Source: Nocardiopsis alborubida (GTDB lineage: Bacteria > Actinomycetota > Actinomycetes > Streptosporangiales > Streptosporangiaceae). From it: a stretch of DNA of 62,379 bases. The stretch spans positions 1 to 62,379 of the forward strand of contig NZ_JAAXPG010000039.1 in NCBI RefSeq assembly GCF_012396365.1, read 5' to 3'. The notes beneath the pieces were generated by a model. It searched no databases and was not told where the DNA came from. It saw only the letters and a list, made by a program, of their open reading frames with translations. How positions within the stretch are numbered: position 1 is the first letter of the stretch; every line of letters starts with the position of its first letter. The position numbers and the translations under genes are program-made. Below, in pieces: positions 16,787 to 25,870 of the stretch.

Positions 16787-19612
16787 ATGACCAGAGACGA
16801 CCGCGAGGACGCCCGGCGCGGCGAGGAGGGCGGAGCCGAACCGTCCCGCGGGAAGGGCGGCAGATCCTCCCCCGGAGCCGGCCCCCGCCTCGGCGGCCTG
16901 CTCGACGGGCTGCCCGAGAGCGGACGCGGCACCCCGGCCCAGTCCCCTCGCGGCTCCGCGGGCTCGGCCAACCCGTTCCGGCAGCGGAAGCGGCCCCCCG
17001 CACCGGCCGACCCCGGGCCAAGGGCCCCCTCCGCCCCGGCCTCGCCCTACGGCGCGCTTCCCCTGGACGTCCCTCCGGTCCCGCGGCCCGAGGCCGAACC
17101 AGCGGTCGAGCCCGCGGCGGACGCGCCGCCCAGCGGGCCGCCGCACCGGCCCAACGTCATCCCCTTCCGAGGCGGTGAGCACACCACCGGGACCGAGGAG
17201 GCCAGCCCGGGAGCCGAGCCGCACCCGGCCTCCGAGAGCTCCGAGCAGGCCGTGCCCTCCGCCGAGGCCGGGGATCCGGCGGAGCCCGGTGGCTCCGCCG
17301 ACCCGGAACCTCCCGCCGCCCCGGGGCCCTCGATGGCGCTCGCGAACGCGGCGGCGCTGGCGAGGGCTGCGGCGCTCGCGAAGGCGGGGGCACCCGCGCA
17401 TGAGGCCGTATCCGCGCATGAGTCGGCGCCCGCGCATGAGGCAGCACCCGTGCGCACCGCTACGCCCGCCCGCCCCGCGGTGCCCGTGAGCGGCACGGTG
17501 CCCGCCCGCGCGGCCACACCCGCCCGTCCCGCGACTCCCGGGCACCGGGCGGCACCCGCCCATCCTCCGGTTCCCGCCCGCCCCGCCGCACCCATGAACA
17601 CCGCGGTGCCCGCCCGCCCGGCGGTCCCCGCACCCGCGTTCCCTGCCCGGGCCGTCAGCCCGACCGGGTCCACCGCCGACCGGCAGGAGGCGGAGACCGG
17701 GAGCCCCGGGGCACCGACCACAGACCACGGACGCGCGGACGAGCACTCCGCGACCACCGAGCCGGAGCAGAGCATGCACGCACACGAACCAGCCGCGCCC
17801 CTGCCGAGGCCCACCGGGCCTCCGGTCCACGCCGCCCCCGCCCCCGAGCCCGCGGCGGCCCCCGAGCGGGCCGGCAGCGGCTCCGTCCACGCCTACGGCG
17901 AGGCCGAACGTGCCGCCGTCTACCGGGCCATCCGCGAACGCCGCGACGTCCGGACGGGCTTCCGGTCGGACCCCGTGCCCCACGACGTGCTCACCCGCGT
18001 CCTGGAAGCCGCCCACCAGGCCCCCAGCGTCGGCGACGTCCAGCCCTGGGACTTCCTGGTCATCGAGGACCCCGACCTGCGCGCCCGCGTGGGCGGCCTC
18101 GCCGCGGCCGAGCGCGAGGACCACGCGCACGCGGCGCCGGGCGTCCGCGCCCGCGCCTTCGCCGGACTCAAGGCCGAGGCCGTCCTCGACGCGCCCCTGA
18201 ACATCGCCGTCACCGTCGACCCCACACGGGGAGGCCGGCACGCCCGGGGCCGCCACGCCCGCCCCCTGAGCGCCGACCACGCCGCCGCGCTCGCCGTGGA
18301 GAACCTGTGGATCGCCGCGCGCGCCGAGGGTCTGGGCGTCGGCTGGCTCACCTTCGTCGACGAGCGCGACGTCGCCCGCGCCCTCGAACTCCCCGCCCAC
18401 CTGGACGTGGCCGCCTACCTGTGCGTCGGCTACGTGGAGGAGTTCCCCACCGAGTCCGAGCTCAGCCTCTCCGGCTGGGCCAGGGAACGCCCCCTGTCCT
18501 GGGCGGTGCACCACGACCGCTACGGCCGCCGCGGTCTGCCCGGCCAGGAACCCACGAGCCTGCTGGAGGAGACCATCACCGCCGTCGGAGCGCTGGACAC
18601 CCGCGCGATGGAGGAGGCCAGAGACCGCCAGGACCGGATGACCAAGCCGCCCGGCTCCCTCGGCTTCCTGGAGGAGGTCTCGGTCCAGCTGGCCGGGATC
18701 TCCGGGCAGTGCCCGCCGCCGATCCCCGAACCGGCCGCCGTCGCCGTGTTCGCGGGCGACCACGGAGTGCACGCCCAGGGGGTGACCCCCTGGCCCCAGG
18801 AGGTCACCGCCCAGATGGTGCACAACTTCCTGGAGGGCGGCGCCGTCGTCAACGCCTTCGCCGCCCAGGTCGGTGCCGAGGTCACCGTCGTGGACGTCGG
18901 CGTGGCCGCGGACCTGCCCAGCGCCCCCGGCCTGTTGGCCCGCAAGGTCGCGCACGGCACCGCCGACCTCACGCAGGGGCCCGCGCTCACCCGCGAGCAG
19001 GTCCTCCAGGCCCTGGAGGGAGGCATCGAGGTCGCCCGCGACCTGGTCTCCGCGGGCAACCGCTGCCTGGTCACCGGCGACATGGGCATCGCCAACACCA
19101 CCCCGGCCGCCGCCCTGGTGTGCGCCTTCACCGGAGCCGATCCGGCGCACGCCACCGGACGGGGCACCGGCGTGGACGACGCCGTCTACGCCCACAAGGT
19201 CGACGTGGTGCGCCGCGCCCTGGCCGCGAACCCCGTCGACCCGGCCGACCCCATCGGCACCCTGGCCGCCCTGGGCGGCCTGGAGCACGCCGCCCTCGCG
19301 GGGTTCGTGCTCGGCGGCGCGGCCCTGCGCGTCCCCGTCCTGCTGGACGGGGTCATCGCCGGATCGGCGGCCCTGGCCGCCGCCGCGATCTCCCCGGAGG
19401 CCCTCGGCGTCTGCTTCGCCGGACACCGCTCCAGTGAGCCCGGCCACAGCCTGGCCCTGGAGCACCTGGGGCTGCGCCCCCTGGTCGACCTGGAGATGCG
19501 CCTGGGCGAGGGCTCCGGAGCGCTGCTGGCCCTGCCGCTGCTCCAGAGCGCGGCGCGTGTCCTGCGCGACGTCGCCACCTTCGACGACGCGGGCGTCTCC
19601 ACCGCTCCCTGA
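16787..19612 (+). CDS. cobT: BluB-CobT fusion (DMB synthase plus NaMN:DMB phosphoribosyltransferase)
   Basis: 941 residues in three parts. Residues 1 to about 365 are Pro/Ala/Glu-rich, with imperfect short repeats of the xPARPA kind around 220-300. Residues about 369-580 are a BluB nitroreductase-fold domain (IRERRDVRTGFRSDPVP, AHQAPSVGDVQPWDFLVIEDP), which makes 5,6-dimethylbenzimidazole from reduced FMN. Residues about 592-941 are CobT, which makes alpha-ribazole phosphate from DMB and nicotinate mononucleotide, with TKPPGSLGFLEE, FAGDHGVHAQGV, GDMGIANTTPAAA and the catalytic glutamate E908 in RLGEGSGA. Fusion couples synthesis and use of the lower ligand. GGAG seven bases before ATG 16787 favours this start; the frame is open to 16574. 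Confidence 0.95.
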   Translation: MTRDDREDARRGEEGGAEPSRGKGGRSSPGAGPRLGGLLDGLPESGRGTPAQSPRGSAGSANPFRQRKRPPAPADPGPRAPSAPASPYGALPLDVPPVPRPEAEPAVEPAADAPPSGPPHRPNVIPFRGGEHTTGTEEASPGAEPHPASESSEQAVPSAEAGDPAEPGGSADPEPPAAPGPSMALANAAALARAAALAKAGAPAHEAVSAHESAPAHEAAPVRTATPARPAVPVSGTVPARAATPARPATPGHRAAPAHPPVPARPAAPMNTAVPARPAVPAPAFPARAVSPTGSTADRQEAETGSPGAPTTDHGRADEHSATTEPEQSMHAHEPAAPLPRPTGPPVHAAPAPEPAAAPERAGSGSVHAYGEAERAAVYRAIRERRDVRTGFRSDPVPHDVLTRVLEAAHQAPSVGDVQPWDFLVIEDPDLRARVGGLAAAEREDHAHAAPGVRARAFAGLKAEAVLDAPLNIAVTVDPTRGGRHARGRHARPLSADHAAALAVENLWIAARAEGLGVGWLTFVDERDVARALELPAHLDVAAYLCVGYVEEFPTESELSLSGWARERPLSWAVHHDRYGRRGLPGQEPTSLLEETITAVGALDTRAMEEARDRQDRMTKPPGSLGFLEEVSVQLAGISGQCPPPIPEPAAVAVFAGDHGVHAQGVTPWPQEVTAQMVHNFLEGGAVVNAFAAQVGAEVTVVDVGVAADLPSAPGLLARKVAHGTADLTQGPALTREQVLQALEGGIEVARDLVSAGNRCLVTGDMGIANTTPAAALVCAFTGADPAHATGRGTGVDDAVYAHKVDVVRRALAANPVDPADPIGTLAALGGLEHAALAGFVLGGAALRVPVLLDGVIAGSAALAAAAISPEALGVCFAGHRSSEPGHSLALEHLGLRPLVDLEMRLGEGSGALLALPLLQSAARVLRDVATFDDAGVSTAP

Positions 19613-19631
19613 CCGGGAGCGGCCCACGGCC

Positions 19632-19662
19632 CCCGCCCGCACCGGCCCCCGGTGCGGGCGGG
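19632..19662 (+). terminator. Terminator after bluB-cobT
   Basis: Perfect 14-bp stem with a 3-base loop, 19 bases after the stop codon, no T tract. Confidence 0.7.
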
Positions 19663-19826
19663 CTCACACCCCCGGCGCGGCACCCGTTTACACCCGCGTA
19701 ATACCTCTTTGACAAGGTACTTTTGGAGCAATCGCCGAACTATCGCCGGCGGCTGGCGGCCCTCCTCCGCCAGCACCCCGCCGTCGTCGCCGGGGACCGG
19801 CACGGACGACCGAAGGGGCGCGACAC

Positions 19827-21107
19827 ATGACCTATCTCCTTGGTTTGCGCATGCGGGGACGCGACGTCCTCGTCGTCGGAGGGGGCAGGGTCGCCCAGCG
19901 CCGCGTCCCCGTTCTCATCGAGGCCGGGGCCCGCGTCACCCTCGTCTCCCCCGAGGCCTCGGCGGCCCTGGAGGACCTCGCCGCGGCGGGACACCTCACC
20001 TGGCACCGGCGCCCCTACGCCGCGGGCGACGTCGCGGGACCGGACGCCCCCGCCTACTGGCTCGTGCACGCCGCCACCGACGACCCCGCCGCCAACGCCG
20101 CCGTCGCCGAGGAGGCCGAGAACGCCCGCGTGTGGTGCGTGCGCGCCGACGACCGGCACGCCTCCTCCGCCTGGACCCCCGCCAGCGGCAGCGCGGCCGG
20201 GGTGACCGTGGGCGTCGTCGCCTCCGGCGACCCCCGCCGCTCGGCCGGACTGCGCGACGCCGTCGTCGACGGCCTCGCCGACGGCACCCTCGACGCCCGC
20301 CGCGGACGCGAGCGCCTGCGCGGCGTCGCACTCGTGGGAGGCGGCCCAGGCGACCCCGGCCTGATCACGGTCCGGGGACAGCAGCTCCTCTCCCAGGCCG
20401 ACGTGGTGGTGGTCGACCGGCTCGCCCCCACATCCCTCCTGGACCGCCTGCCCGCCGACGTCGAGATCGTCGACGCCGCCAAGATCCCCTACGGCCGGTC
20501 CATGACCCAGGAGGAGATCAACGCGACCCTGGTCGACCGCGCCGGGCGCGGAAAGTTCGTGGTGCGGCTCAAGGGCGGCGACTCCTTCCTCTTCGGCCGC
20601 GGCGGCGAGGAGGCCGCCGCCTGCGCCGCCGCGGGGATCCCCGTCATCGCCGTGCCCGGAGTGACCAGCGCGCTCGCCGCCCCGGCCAGCGCGGGCATCC
20701 CCGCCACCCACCGCGGCGTGGCCCAGGACCTGCACATCGTCTCCGCGCACGTGTCCCCGGGGGACGAGCGCTCCACGGTCGACTGGGCCGGACTCGCCCG
20801 GGCGGGCGGTACCGTCGTCGTCCTCATGGGGGTGGAGCGGATCGAGGCGATCGCCGAGGCCCTCGTCTCCCACGGCAGGTCCCCCGACACCCCCGTGGCG
20901 CTGGTGCAGGAGGCCACACTGCCGGGGCAGCGGACCGTCACCGGTACGCTGGCCACCATCGCCGCCGCGGCCCGATCGGCCGGAGTGCGGCCCCCCGCGG
21001 TGGTGATCATCGGAGAAGTGGTCAAAACAGCGCGGGATCTTGACATACTGCACACGGGAAACCAGTTCGAGACCCGTCGACTGGCGACCGGGCGCGATCT
21101 CCAGTGA
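19827..21107 (+). CDS. cobA: Siroheme/B12 enzyme: precorrin-2 dehydrogenase fused to uroporphyrinogen-III C-methyltransferase
   Basis: 426 residues, CysG-like. The N-terminal domain (about 1-150) has the Rossmann motif VLVVGGGRVAQRRV of precorrin-2 dehydrogenase/ferrochelatases. The C-terminal domain (about 168-410) is the SAM-dependent methyltransferase: VALVGGGPGDPGLITVRG, VVDRLAPTSLL, KGGDSFLFGRGGEE and PGVTSALAAPASAGIP. It makes precorrin-2, the branch point to B12 and siroheme, so it feeds the nearby cob genes. The helical linker of full CysG is short, so ferrochelatase activity is uncertain. A TTGACA at 19709-19714 has no good -10 partner. Confidence 0.93.
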   Translation: MTYLLGLRMRGRDVLVVGGGRVAQRRVPVLIEAGARVTLVSPEASAALEDLAAAGHLTWHRRPYAAGDVAGPDAPAYWLVHAATDDPAANAAVAEEAENARVWCVRADDRHASSAWTPASGSAAGVTVGVVASGDPRRSAGLRDAVVDGLADGTLDARRGRERLRGVALVGGGPGDPGLITVRGQQLLSQADVVVVDRLAPTSLLDRLPADVEIVDAAKIPYGRSMTQEEINATLVDRAGRGKFVVRLKGGDSFLFGRGGEEAAACAAAGIPVIAVPGVTSALAAPASAGIPATHRGVAQDLHIVSAHVSPGDERSTVDWAGLARAGGTVVVLMGVERIEAIAEALVSHGRSPDTPVALVQEATLPGQRTVTGTLATIAAAARSAGVRPPAVVIIGEVVKTARDLDILHTGNQFETRRLATGRDLQ

Positions 21108-21177
21108 GACCTCCGCCCGCGGCGTACGTCGCTCCGCGGCGGGAACCGTCAGCACCGATGAGGAGGGCACCCCGATC

Positions 21178-23073
21178 ATGACCCGGCCGTCGGCCGCACC
21201 GGGGACCAACGGTCCCGGCGCTCCGGGCCGGTTCGGAACCGGACCGGCCGCCACCTCCGAACAGCCCGCCCAGGGCTCCGTACCCGCGCGCGAGACGGAC
21301 ACCGCGGCCGCCGACGCCCGTCGGGGGCCCACCGTCCCGCTCGCCGCAGGACCGGCCAAGCACCGCGCCCCCCAACCCGACGAGAACCACTTCGAGCAGG
21401 TCCTGGAAGTACTGCGCAAGCACATCCGGGACCTGGAGTTCGCCGAGGGCCTGCCCAGTGACGAGGAGGGCCGCGCACTCCAGGCGGACGTGCTCGCCCA
21501 GCTCTCCGACTACGTCCTGCCCCGGGTCCGCCGCCCCGACATCCCGCTGCTGATCGCGGTCGCCGGATCCACCGGAGCGGGCAAGTCCACCCTGGTCAAC
21601 AGCCTGGTCGGCGAACAGGTCACCACCACGGGCGTACGCCGCCCCACCACCAACAGCCCCGTCCTGGCCTGCAACCCCGCCGACGTCGACTGGTTCAGCG
21701 AGGCCTCCTTCATCCCCTCCCTGCCGCGCGTGCGCCAGCAGGGCCTGGCGATGCCGGGCAAGGACGGCATGCTCGTGCTCGCCGCCACCGAGGCCATGCC
21801 CCCGGGCGTGGCCCTGCTCGACACCCCCGACGTCGACTCCGCCGTCGCCGCGCACCACGAGTTCGCGGCCAAGTTCCTCGACGCCGCCGACCTGTGGGTG
21901 TTCGTCACCACCAGCAGCCGCTACGCCGACGCGCGCGTGTGGGAGTTCCTCCAGGTCGCCCGTGACCGCGACACCTCCCTGGCAGTCGTGCTCTCCCGGG
22001 TGCCGCGCAGGGGCAGGCGACAGCTCCTTGACCACTTCGGCGCGATGCTGGAGGCCAACGGGCTGGGCGCGGCCGCCCGGTTCGCCATCCCCGAGACCGA
22101 CCAGATCCGGGGCGAGCGCTTCACCTCCAACGTCGCCGACCACATCCGCGACTACCTGGCGGAGGTGGCGGGCGAGGCCGAGCAGCGCGACCGCGTCTCA
22201 CGGCGCACCTTCATCGGCGTCATCGACAGCTTCCGGACGCGGGTCCCCGAACTGGCCCGCCAGGTGGAGGCGCAGATCGAGACCGGGCGCACCCTCACCG
22301 CCGCCGTCGACGACTCCTACGCCGCCGCCCGCGACCGCGTCGACACCAGCCTGGCCGACGGCTCCCTGCTGCGCGGGTCGCTGCTGGCCCGCTGGCAGGA
22401 GGTGGCGGCCGGGGGCGAGCTCACCAGGAGCCTGCGCCCGCGCGGCAGGCGCACGCGCAGGAGCGGCCGCACCGAGCAGGCCGAGCGCGGCCAGAGGGTG
22501 AGCGCCCTGGAGCGCGCCGTCCGCGACGGCCTGGAGGCCCTGGTGGTCTCCAGCTGCGAACGCGCCTCCGACGAGGTCGAGCGGAGGTGGCGCGAGGTCC
22601 CCGGCGGCGGCGACCTCGCCTCCAAGGCCCTCAACCAGCCCGGCACCGGCCTGCTCCAGCAGCAGATCCGCCAGGAGATCGCCGAGTGGCAGCGCGGCGT
22701 CGTCGAGATGATCACCGCCAGCGGCGCCACCAAGCGCTCCGTGGCGCGGTTCGTCACCTTCGACCACGACGTCGTCGCCCTGGTCCTGATCATCGACCTG
22801 CTCGGCTACGAGCGGTCCCACTCCGGAGGCGGCGCCCACGCGGCCGACGTCTCCGGCCCCTCCCCGCAGCGCCTGCTCAAGGGGCTGTTCGGCGCCCAGT
22901 CGCTGCGTAGCATTGGCGCAGCGGCACGGGACGACCTGCGCCAGCGCGTCCAAGGGCTGCTCGACCGCGAGCGCGTGCCCTTCGACAGCGCCCTGGCGTC
23001 GGCCGCGATCCCGTCCGAGGACACCGCCGTCCAGCTCTACCAGGCCACGTACAACCTTGAGATTGCAAGATGA
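21178..23073 (+). CDS. Dynamin-like GTPase, first of a pair
   Basis: 631 residues. A disordered N-terminus (about 1-60) precedes a large GTPase domain with P-loop GSTGAGKST (about 130-138), G2-type threonines in RRPTTNSPV and G3 DTPDVDS. A long helical C-terminal half follows (SRRTFIGVIDSFRTRVPELARQVEAQIE and on) with no clear membrane helix. The next gene overlaps its stop by four bases (ATGA at 23070), so translation is coupled. The pair resembles tandem bacterial dynamin-like genes such as DynA/DynB of Streptomyces (septum stability); that is inference. GAGGAGGG precedes ATG 21178 by ten bases. Confidence 0.85.
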   Translation: MTRPSAAPGTNGPGAPGRFGTGPAATSEQPAQGSVPARETDTAAADARRGPTVPLAAGPAKHRAPQPDENHFEQVLEVLRKHIRDLEFAEGLPSDEEGRALQADVLAQLSDYVLPRVRRPDIPLLIAVAGSTGAGKSTLVNSLVGEQVTTTGVRRPTTNSPVLACNPADVDWFSEASFIPSLPRVRQQGLAMPGKDGMLVLAATEAMPPGVALLDTPDVDSAVAAHHEFAAKFLDAADLWVFVTTSSRYADARVWEFLQVARDRDTSLAVVLSRVPRRGRRQLLDHFGAMLEANGLGAAARFAIPETDQIRGERFTSNVADHIRDYLAEVAGEAEQRDRVSRRTFIGVIDSFRTRVPELARQVEAQIETGRTLTAAVDDSYAAARDRVDTSLADGSLLRGSLLARWQEVAAGGELTRSLRPRGRRTRRSGRTEQAERGQRVSALERAVRDGLEALVVSSCERASDEVERRWREVPGGGDLASKALNQPGTGLLQQQIRQEIAEWQRGVVEMITASGATKRSVARFVTFDHDVVALVLIIDLLGYERSHSGGGAHAADVSGPSPQRLLKGLFGAQSLRSIGAAARDDLRQRVQGLLDRERVPFDSALASAAIPSEDTAVQLYQATYNLEIAR

Positions 23074-25502
23074 CGACTCAATGGAACCCCGCGCAGGCGC
23101 ACGGGGAGCCCGGTGCGCACTCCCGCACCGAGGACGAGGACCGCGAGAGCGGACAGAGCACGTCCGGCGCCGCTGACGACGGGCGCCCCCGCGGCGACGC
23201 GGCGTCCGGGCCCTGGCGCGGGTACACCATGCCGGTCCCCGAACACCCCGACCACGCCGTGTCCGAGGCGGGCACCGAGGATCCCGCCTACGACGGCATC
23301 GCGGCATACCCCGACCCCTCGGGCGCCGGGGCTCCGCACAGGGTCGCCCAGAGCGACCAGGGGGCTCCGCGCGGTGCGGGGGCGGAGCCGGAGGACCCGG
23401 CCCCGCCCCCCGCCGCGCAGCGGCGCTCCGGGCGCCACGCGAGGTCCCTCGCCGACCGGGAGCGCGAGGGGGACCGCCGCTTCGCCGAGGACAGCCACGA
23501 GGACCCCGACGGGCTCGCCGGATGGGTGGGCAGCCTCGCCGAGGCGGCCGACGACACCCGTATCGCCGGGCGCGCCACCGGTGTCCTCCCGACCGTCGGC
23601 CAGCAGCCGGAGAACGGGGACGACGAGCAGGTCCCCCAGAACCGGGACGTCTCCCCGGGCACGCGTGCGCACGAGGAATCCGAGGAGCCGGAGGAGCCGG
23701 AGGAGCCCGCGTCGGCCGGAGCCGACGCCCCGGAGGGGCCCGAACCGCTGCCCCGCCGCGTTCCCGGGCCCTCCGCGGTCTCCGGGGCCTTCCGCGCCGT
23801 GGGCGCCGACAACACCGCCGCCGACGACGGCGCGGAGGAGGACGAGGAGTACCGTCCCACCACCCACGACGCCTGGCACCCCACCCGCTCCACCACCCGG
23901 GCCGAACTGATCGAGCGTCTGGACGCGCTGTCCACCCTCACCGAGCTGGGCCGCGACGACCTGCCCCAGGAACTCGTCGCCCGCTCCACCCAGCTGCTCG
24001 ACCACGCGGGGGCCCGACTGCGGTTGTCGGGCGACCACACCGTGGTCGCCCTGGCGGGAGGTACCGGCAGCGGCAAGTCCTCACTGTTCAACGCCCTGTG
24101 CGGGCTCCAGCTGTCGCAGACCGGCGTCACCCGGCCCACCACCTCCAAGGCGCACGCCTGCGTGTGGGGCCACGAGGGGGCCGACGCCCTCCTGAGCTGG
24201 CTGGGCGTCCCGAACCGTTACCGCCACTCGCGCACCAGCGTCCTGGACACGGGCAGCTCCGAGCTGACCGGTCTGGTCCTGCTCGACCTGCCCGACCACG
24301 ACTCGGTCCGCAGCATGCACACCGCCGAGGCCGACCGCCTCATCGGTTCGGTCGACCTGTTGGTGTGGGTGCTCGACCCGCAGAAGTACGCCGACGCCGC
24401 GGTGCACCACCGCTACCTGGCCCAGATGGCCGGGCACGGCGCGGTCACCGTCGCCGTCCTCAACCAGGTCGACAAGGTCGATCCCGACGAGCTGGAGGAA
24501 CTGCTCACCGACCTGCGCCGCCTGCTGGAGACGGAGTCGGGGGTGCACCCGCGGGTGATCACCACGTCCACGCTCACCGGCCAGGGCATTCGCGACCTGC
24601 GCGAGTTCCTCGCCGAGACGGTGCGGGAGCGGCGCGCCCTGGTGGACCGCCTGGCCGCCGACCTGGACCAGGTGATCGAGCCCTTCGGGGAGTTCCACGG
24701 CGAGGGCACGGTGTCCGAGGCGATTCCGGCCCCGGTGCGCGCCCGTGTCCAGGAGGGCCTGGCCAACGCGGCCGGTGTGGCGGCGGTCGCCGACGTCACC
24801 GAGACCAACGACGTCCGGCGGGGCAGGCGCCAGGTCGGCTGGCCGGTGGCCCGCCGCTCGCTGCGGCTGGGCAAGGACCCGCTCGCCGCGGTCCAGCTGG
24901 ACTTCCTGCGCCGTGACAGCGGGGGCGGGGTGGGCGGCCCGGTGGACGCGCACGAGGCCGAGCTGGAGACCGTGCTGGGCGAGGCCGCCGACAGCGTCTC
25001 GGAGGGGATGCCTCCGCTCTGGCGCCGCCGGATGCGCGCCGTGGCCCGCGGCGCCGTTCCCGAGCTTCCCGCCGAACTCGGGCAGGCGGTGGCCGGGGCG
25101 GTCGGCGATCCCGACCGGAGCCCGTCGTGGTGGAAGGCCGCCCGTGCGGCCCAGTACGCGCTGCTCGTGGTCGCGGGACTGGGCCTGGCCTGGGCCGTCG
25201 TGACCCTGTTGAGCTGGACGGGCGGCGGTATCACCGGCCTTGGGATGTTCGACGACCCGGTGTTCGCCGCCTACGCCGGCGTCCTGGTGGTCGCGGCCCT
25301 GCTGGTGGGGTGGCTGACCGGGGTGGGGTGCGGGAACCTCGTCGAGGTGGCCGCGGTCCAGCGCCGCGAGGACGTGGAGAGAACGGCCTCCGCCCGGGTC
25401 CGGGAGATCACCGGACTGCGCGTGGTGGAGCCCATGGAGGCCGAACTGGCCAGGTACCGGGCGTTCCGGGCGGCCTACGAGGCGGCCAGGACGGCGGACT
25501 GA
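23070..25502 (+). CDS. YfjP-type dynamin-like membrane GTPase, second of a pair
   Basis: 810 residues. About 270 N-terminal residues are acidic and low in complexity. The GTPase domain has GGTGSGKSS (about 330-338), TGVTRPTTS, LLDLPDHDSV (G3) and LNQVDKVD (G4). Two membrane helices lie near residues 693-714 and 729-752, the hairpin expected for membrane insertion, and the C-terminus is helical. Coupled translation with the preceding GTPase (ATGA overlap) suggests a heteromeric membrane-remodelling complex acting at division or damaged membranes. A 14-bp terminator follows at 25561-25593. Confidence 0.87.
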   Translation: MTTQWNPAQAHGEPGAHSRTEDEDRESGQSTSGAADDGRPRGDAASGPWRGYTMPVPEHPDHAVSEAGTEDPAYDGIAAYPDPSGAGAPHRVAQSDQGAPRGAGAEPEDPAPPPAAQRRSGRHARSLADREREGDRRFAEDSHEDPDGLAGWVGSLAEAADDTRIAGRATGVLPTVGQQPENGDDEQVPQNRDVSPGTRAHEESEEPEEPEEPASAGADAPEGPEPLPRRVPGPSAVSGAFRAVGADNTAADDGAEEDEEYRPTTHDAWHPTRSTTRAELIERLDALSTLTELGRDDLPQELVARSTQLLDHAGARLRLSGDHTVVALAGGTGSGKSSLFNALCGLQLSQTGVTRPTTSKAHACVWGHEGADALLSWLGVPNRYRHSRTSVLDTGSSELTGLVLLDLPDHDSVRSMHTAEADRLIGSVDLLVWVLDPQKYADAAVHHRYLAQMAGHGAVTVAVLNQVDKVDPDELEELLTDLRRLLETESGVHPRVITTSTLTGQGIRDLREFLAETVRERRALVDRLAADLDQVIEPFGEFHGEGTVSEAIPAPVRARVQEGLANAAGVAAVADVTETNDVRRGRRQVGWPVARRSLRLGKDPLAAVQLDFLRRDSGGGVGGPVDAHEAELETVLGEAADSVSEGMPPLWRRRMRAVARGAVPELPAELGQAVAGAVGDPDRSPSWWKAARAAQYALLVVAGLGLAWAVVTLLSWTGGGITGLGMFDDPVFAAYAGVLVVAALLVGWLTGVGCGNLVEVAAVQRREDVERTASARVREITGLRVVEPMEAELARYRAFRAAYEAARTAD

Positions 25503-25560
25503 CCCGGGGTCCGGTCGGGCGCGGATCGCCCCGGCCGGAGTCCCACCGCGTTTCCGAGGC

Positions 25561-25593
25561 CGGGGACGGGCGGCACCGCGCCGCCCGTCCCCG
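25561..25593. terminator. Strong symmetric terminator hairpin
   Basis: Perfect 14-bp stem with a 5-base loop. It follows the GTPase pair on the plus strand and would also end a minus-strand transcript carrying the tiny ORF at 25621-25647. No T tract on either side. Confidence 0.7.
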
Positions 25594-25620
25594 GTGATCT
25601 TCACTCAGTTGTAACGGGTT

Positions 25621-25647
25621 CTAGATCCAGACAGTGCCACTGGACAT
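25621..25647 (-). CDS. Candidate 8-residue peptide
   Basis: Minus-strand ATG with AAGGAG five bases upstream, encoding MSSGTVWI and TAG. The ribosome binding site is nearly ideal. Twenty-eight bases after the stop lies a 14-bp hairpin, and about 200 bases upstream is an AT-rich stretch with the same 11-mer as near 2.1 kb. This has the outline of a short independent transcript. The peptide could be a leader, a signal or an accident; no homologue is known to me. Confidence 0.3.
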   Translation of the reverse strand: MSSGTVWI

Positions 25648-25841
25648 GTGTGCTCCTTGTAGTGAGTGCCGTGGGAACCCGGACGGCCGGGGTGTCAGGC
25701 GGTCGACACTCCGTGCCACACAGTGGCTACCGTGGTGGGTCCCTACGGCAGGATGCCCTAAAACGTCGCTGAGCCCAACCCCACGAAAACCGGGTGTCCT
25801 GAGTCCTGGGCCGCTGTCCACGACGATCGCACAATCAGCAA

Positions 25842-25870
25842 TTAAGTTATTACCCAACGTAATGTAAAGT
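25842..25870 (+). promoter_or_regulatory. Candidate promoter of the diguanylate cyclase gene
   Basis: TTAAGT, 17-base spacer, TAAAGT. The shared 11-mer GTTATTACCCA (25846-25856) lies across its -35 end and spacer. It implies a 5' leader of about 190 bases before GTG 26065. A minus-strand reading of the same AT-rich stretch (TTTACA, 17 bases, TTAATT) is also possible and would serve the tiny ORF. Confidence 0.45.

Noticed and set aside
19709..19737. TTGACA promoter for cobA
   Set aside because: No acceptable -10 hexamer lies 16-19 bases downstream.
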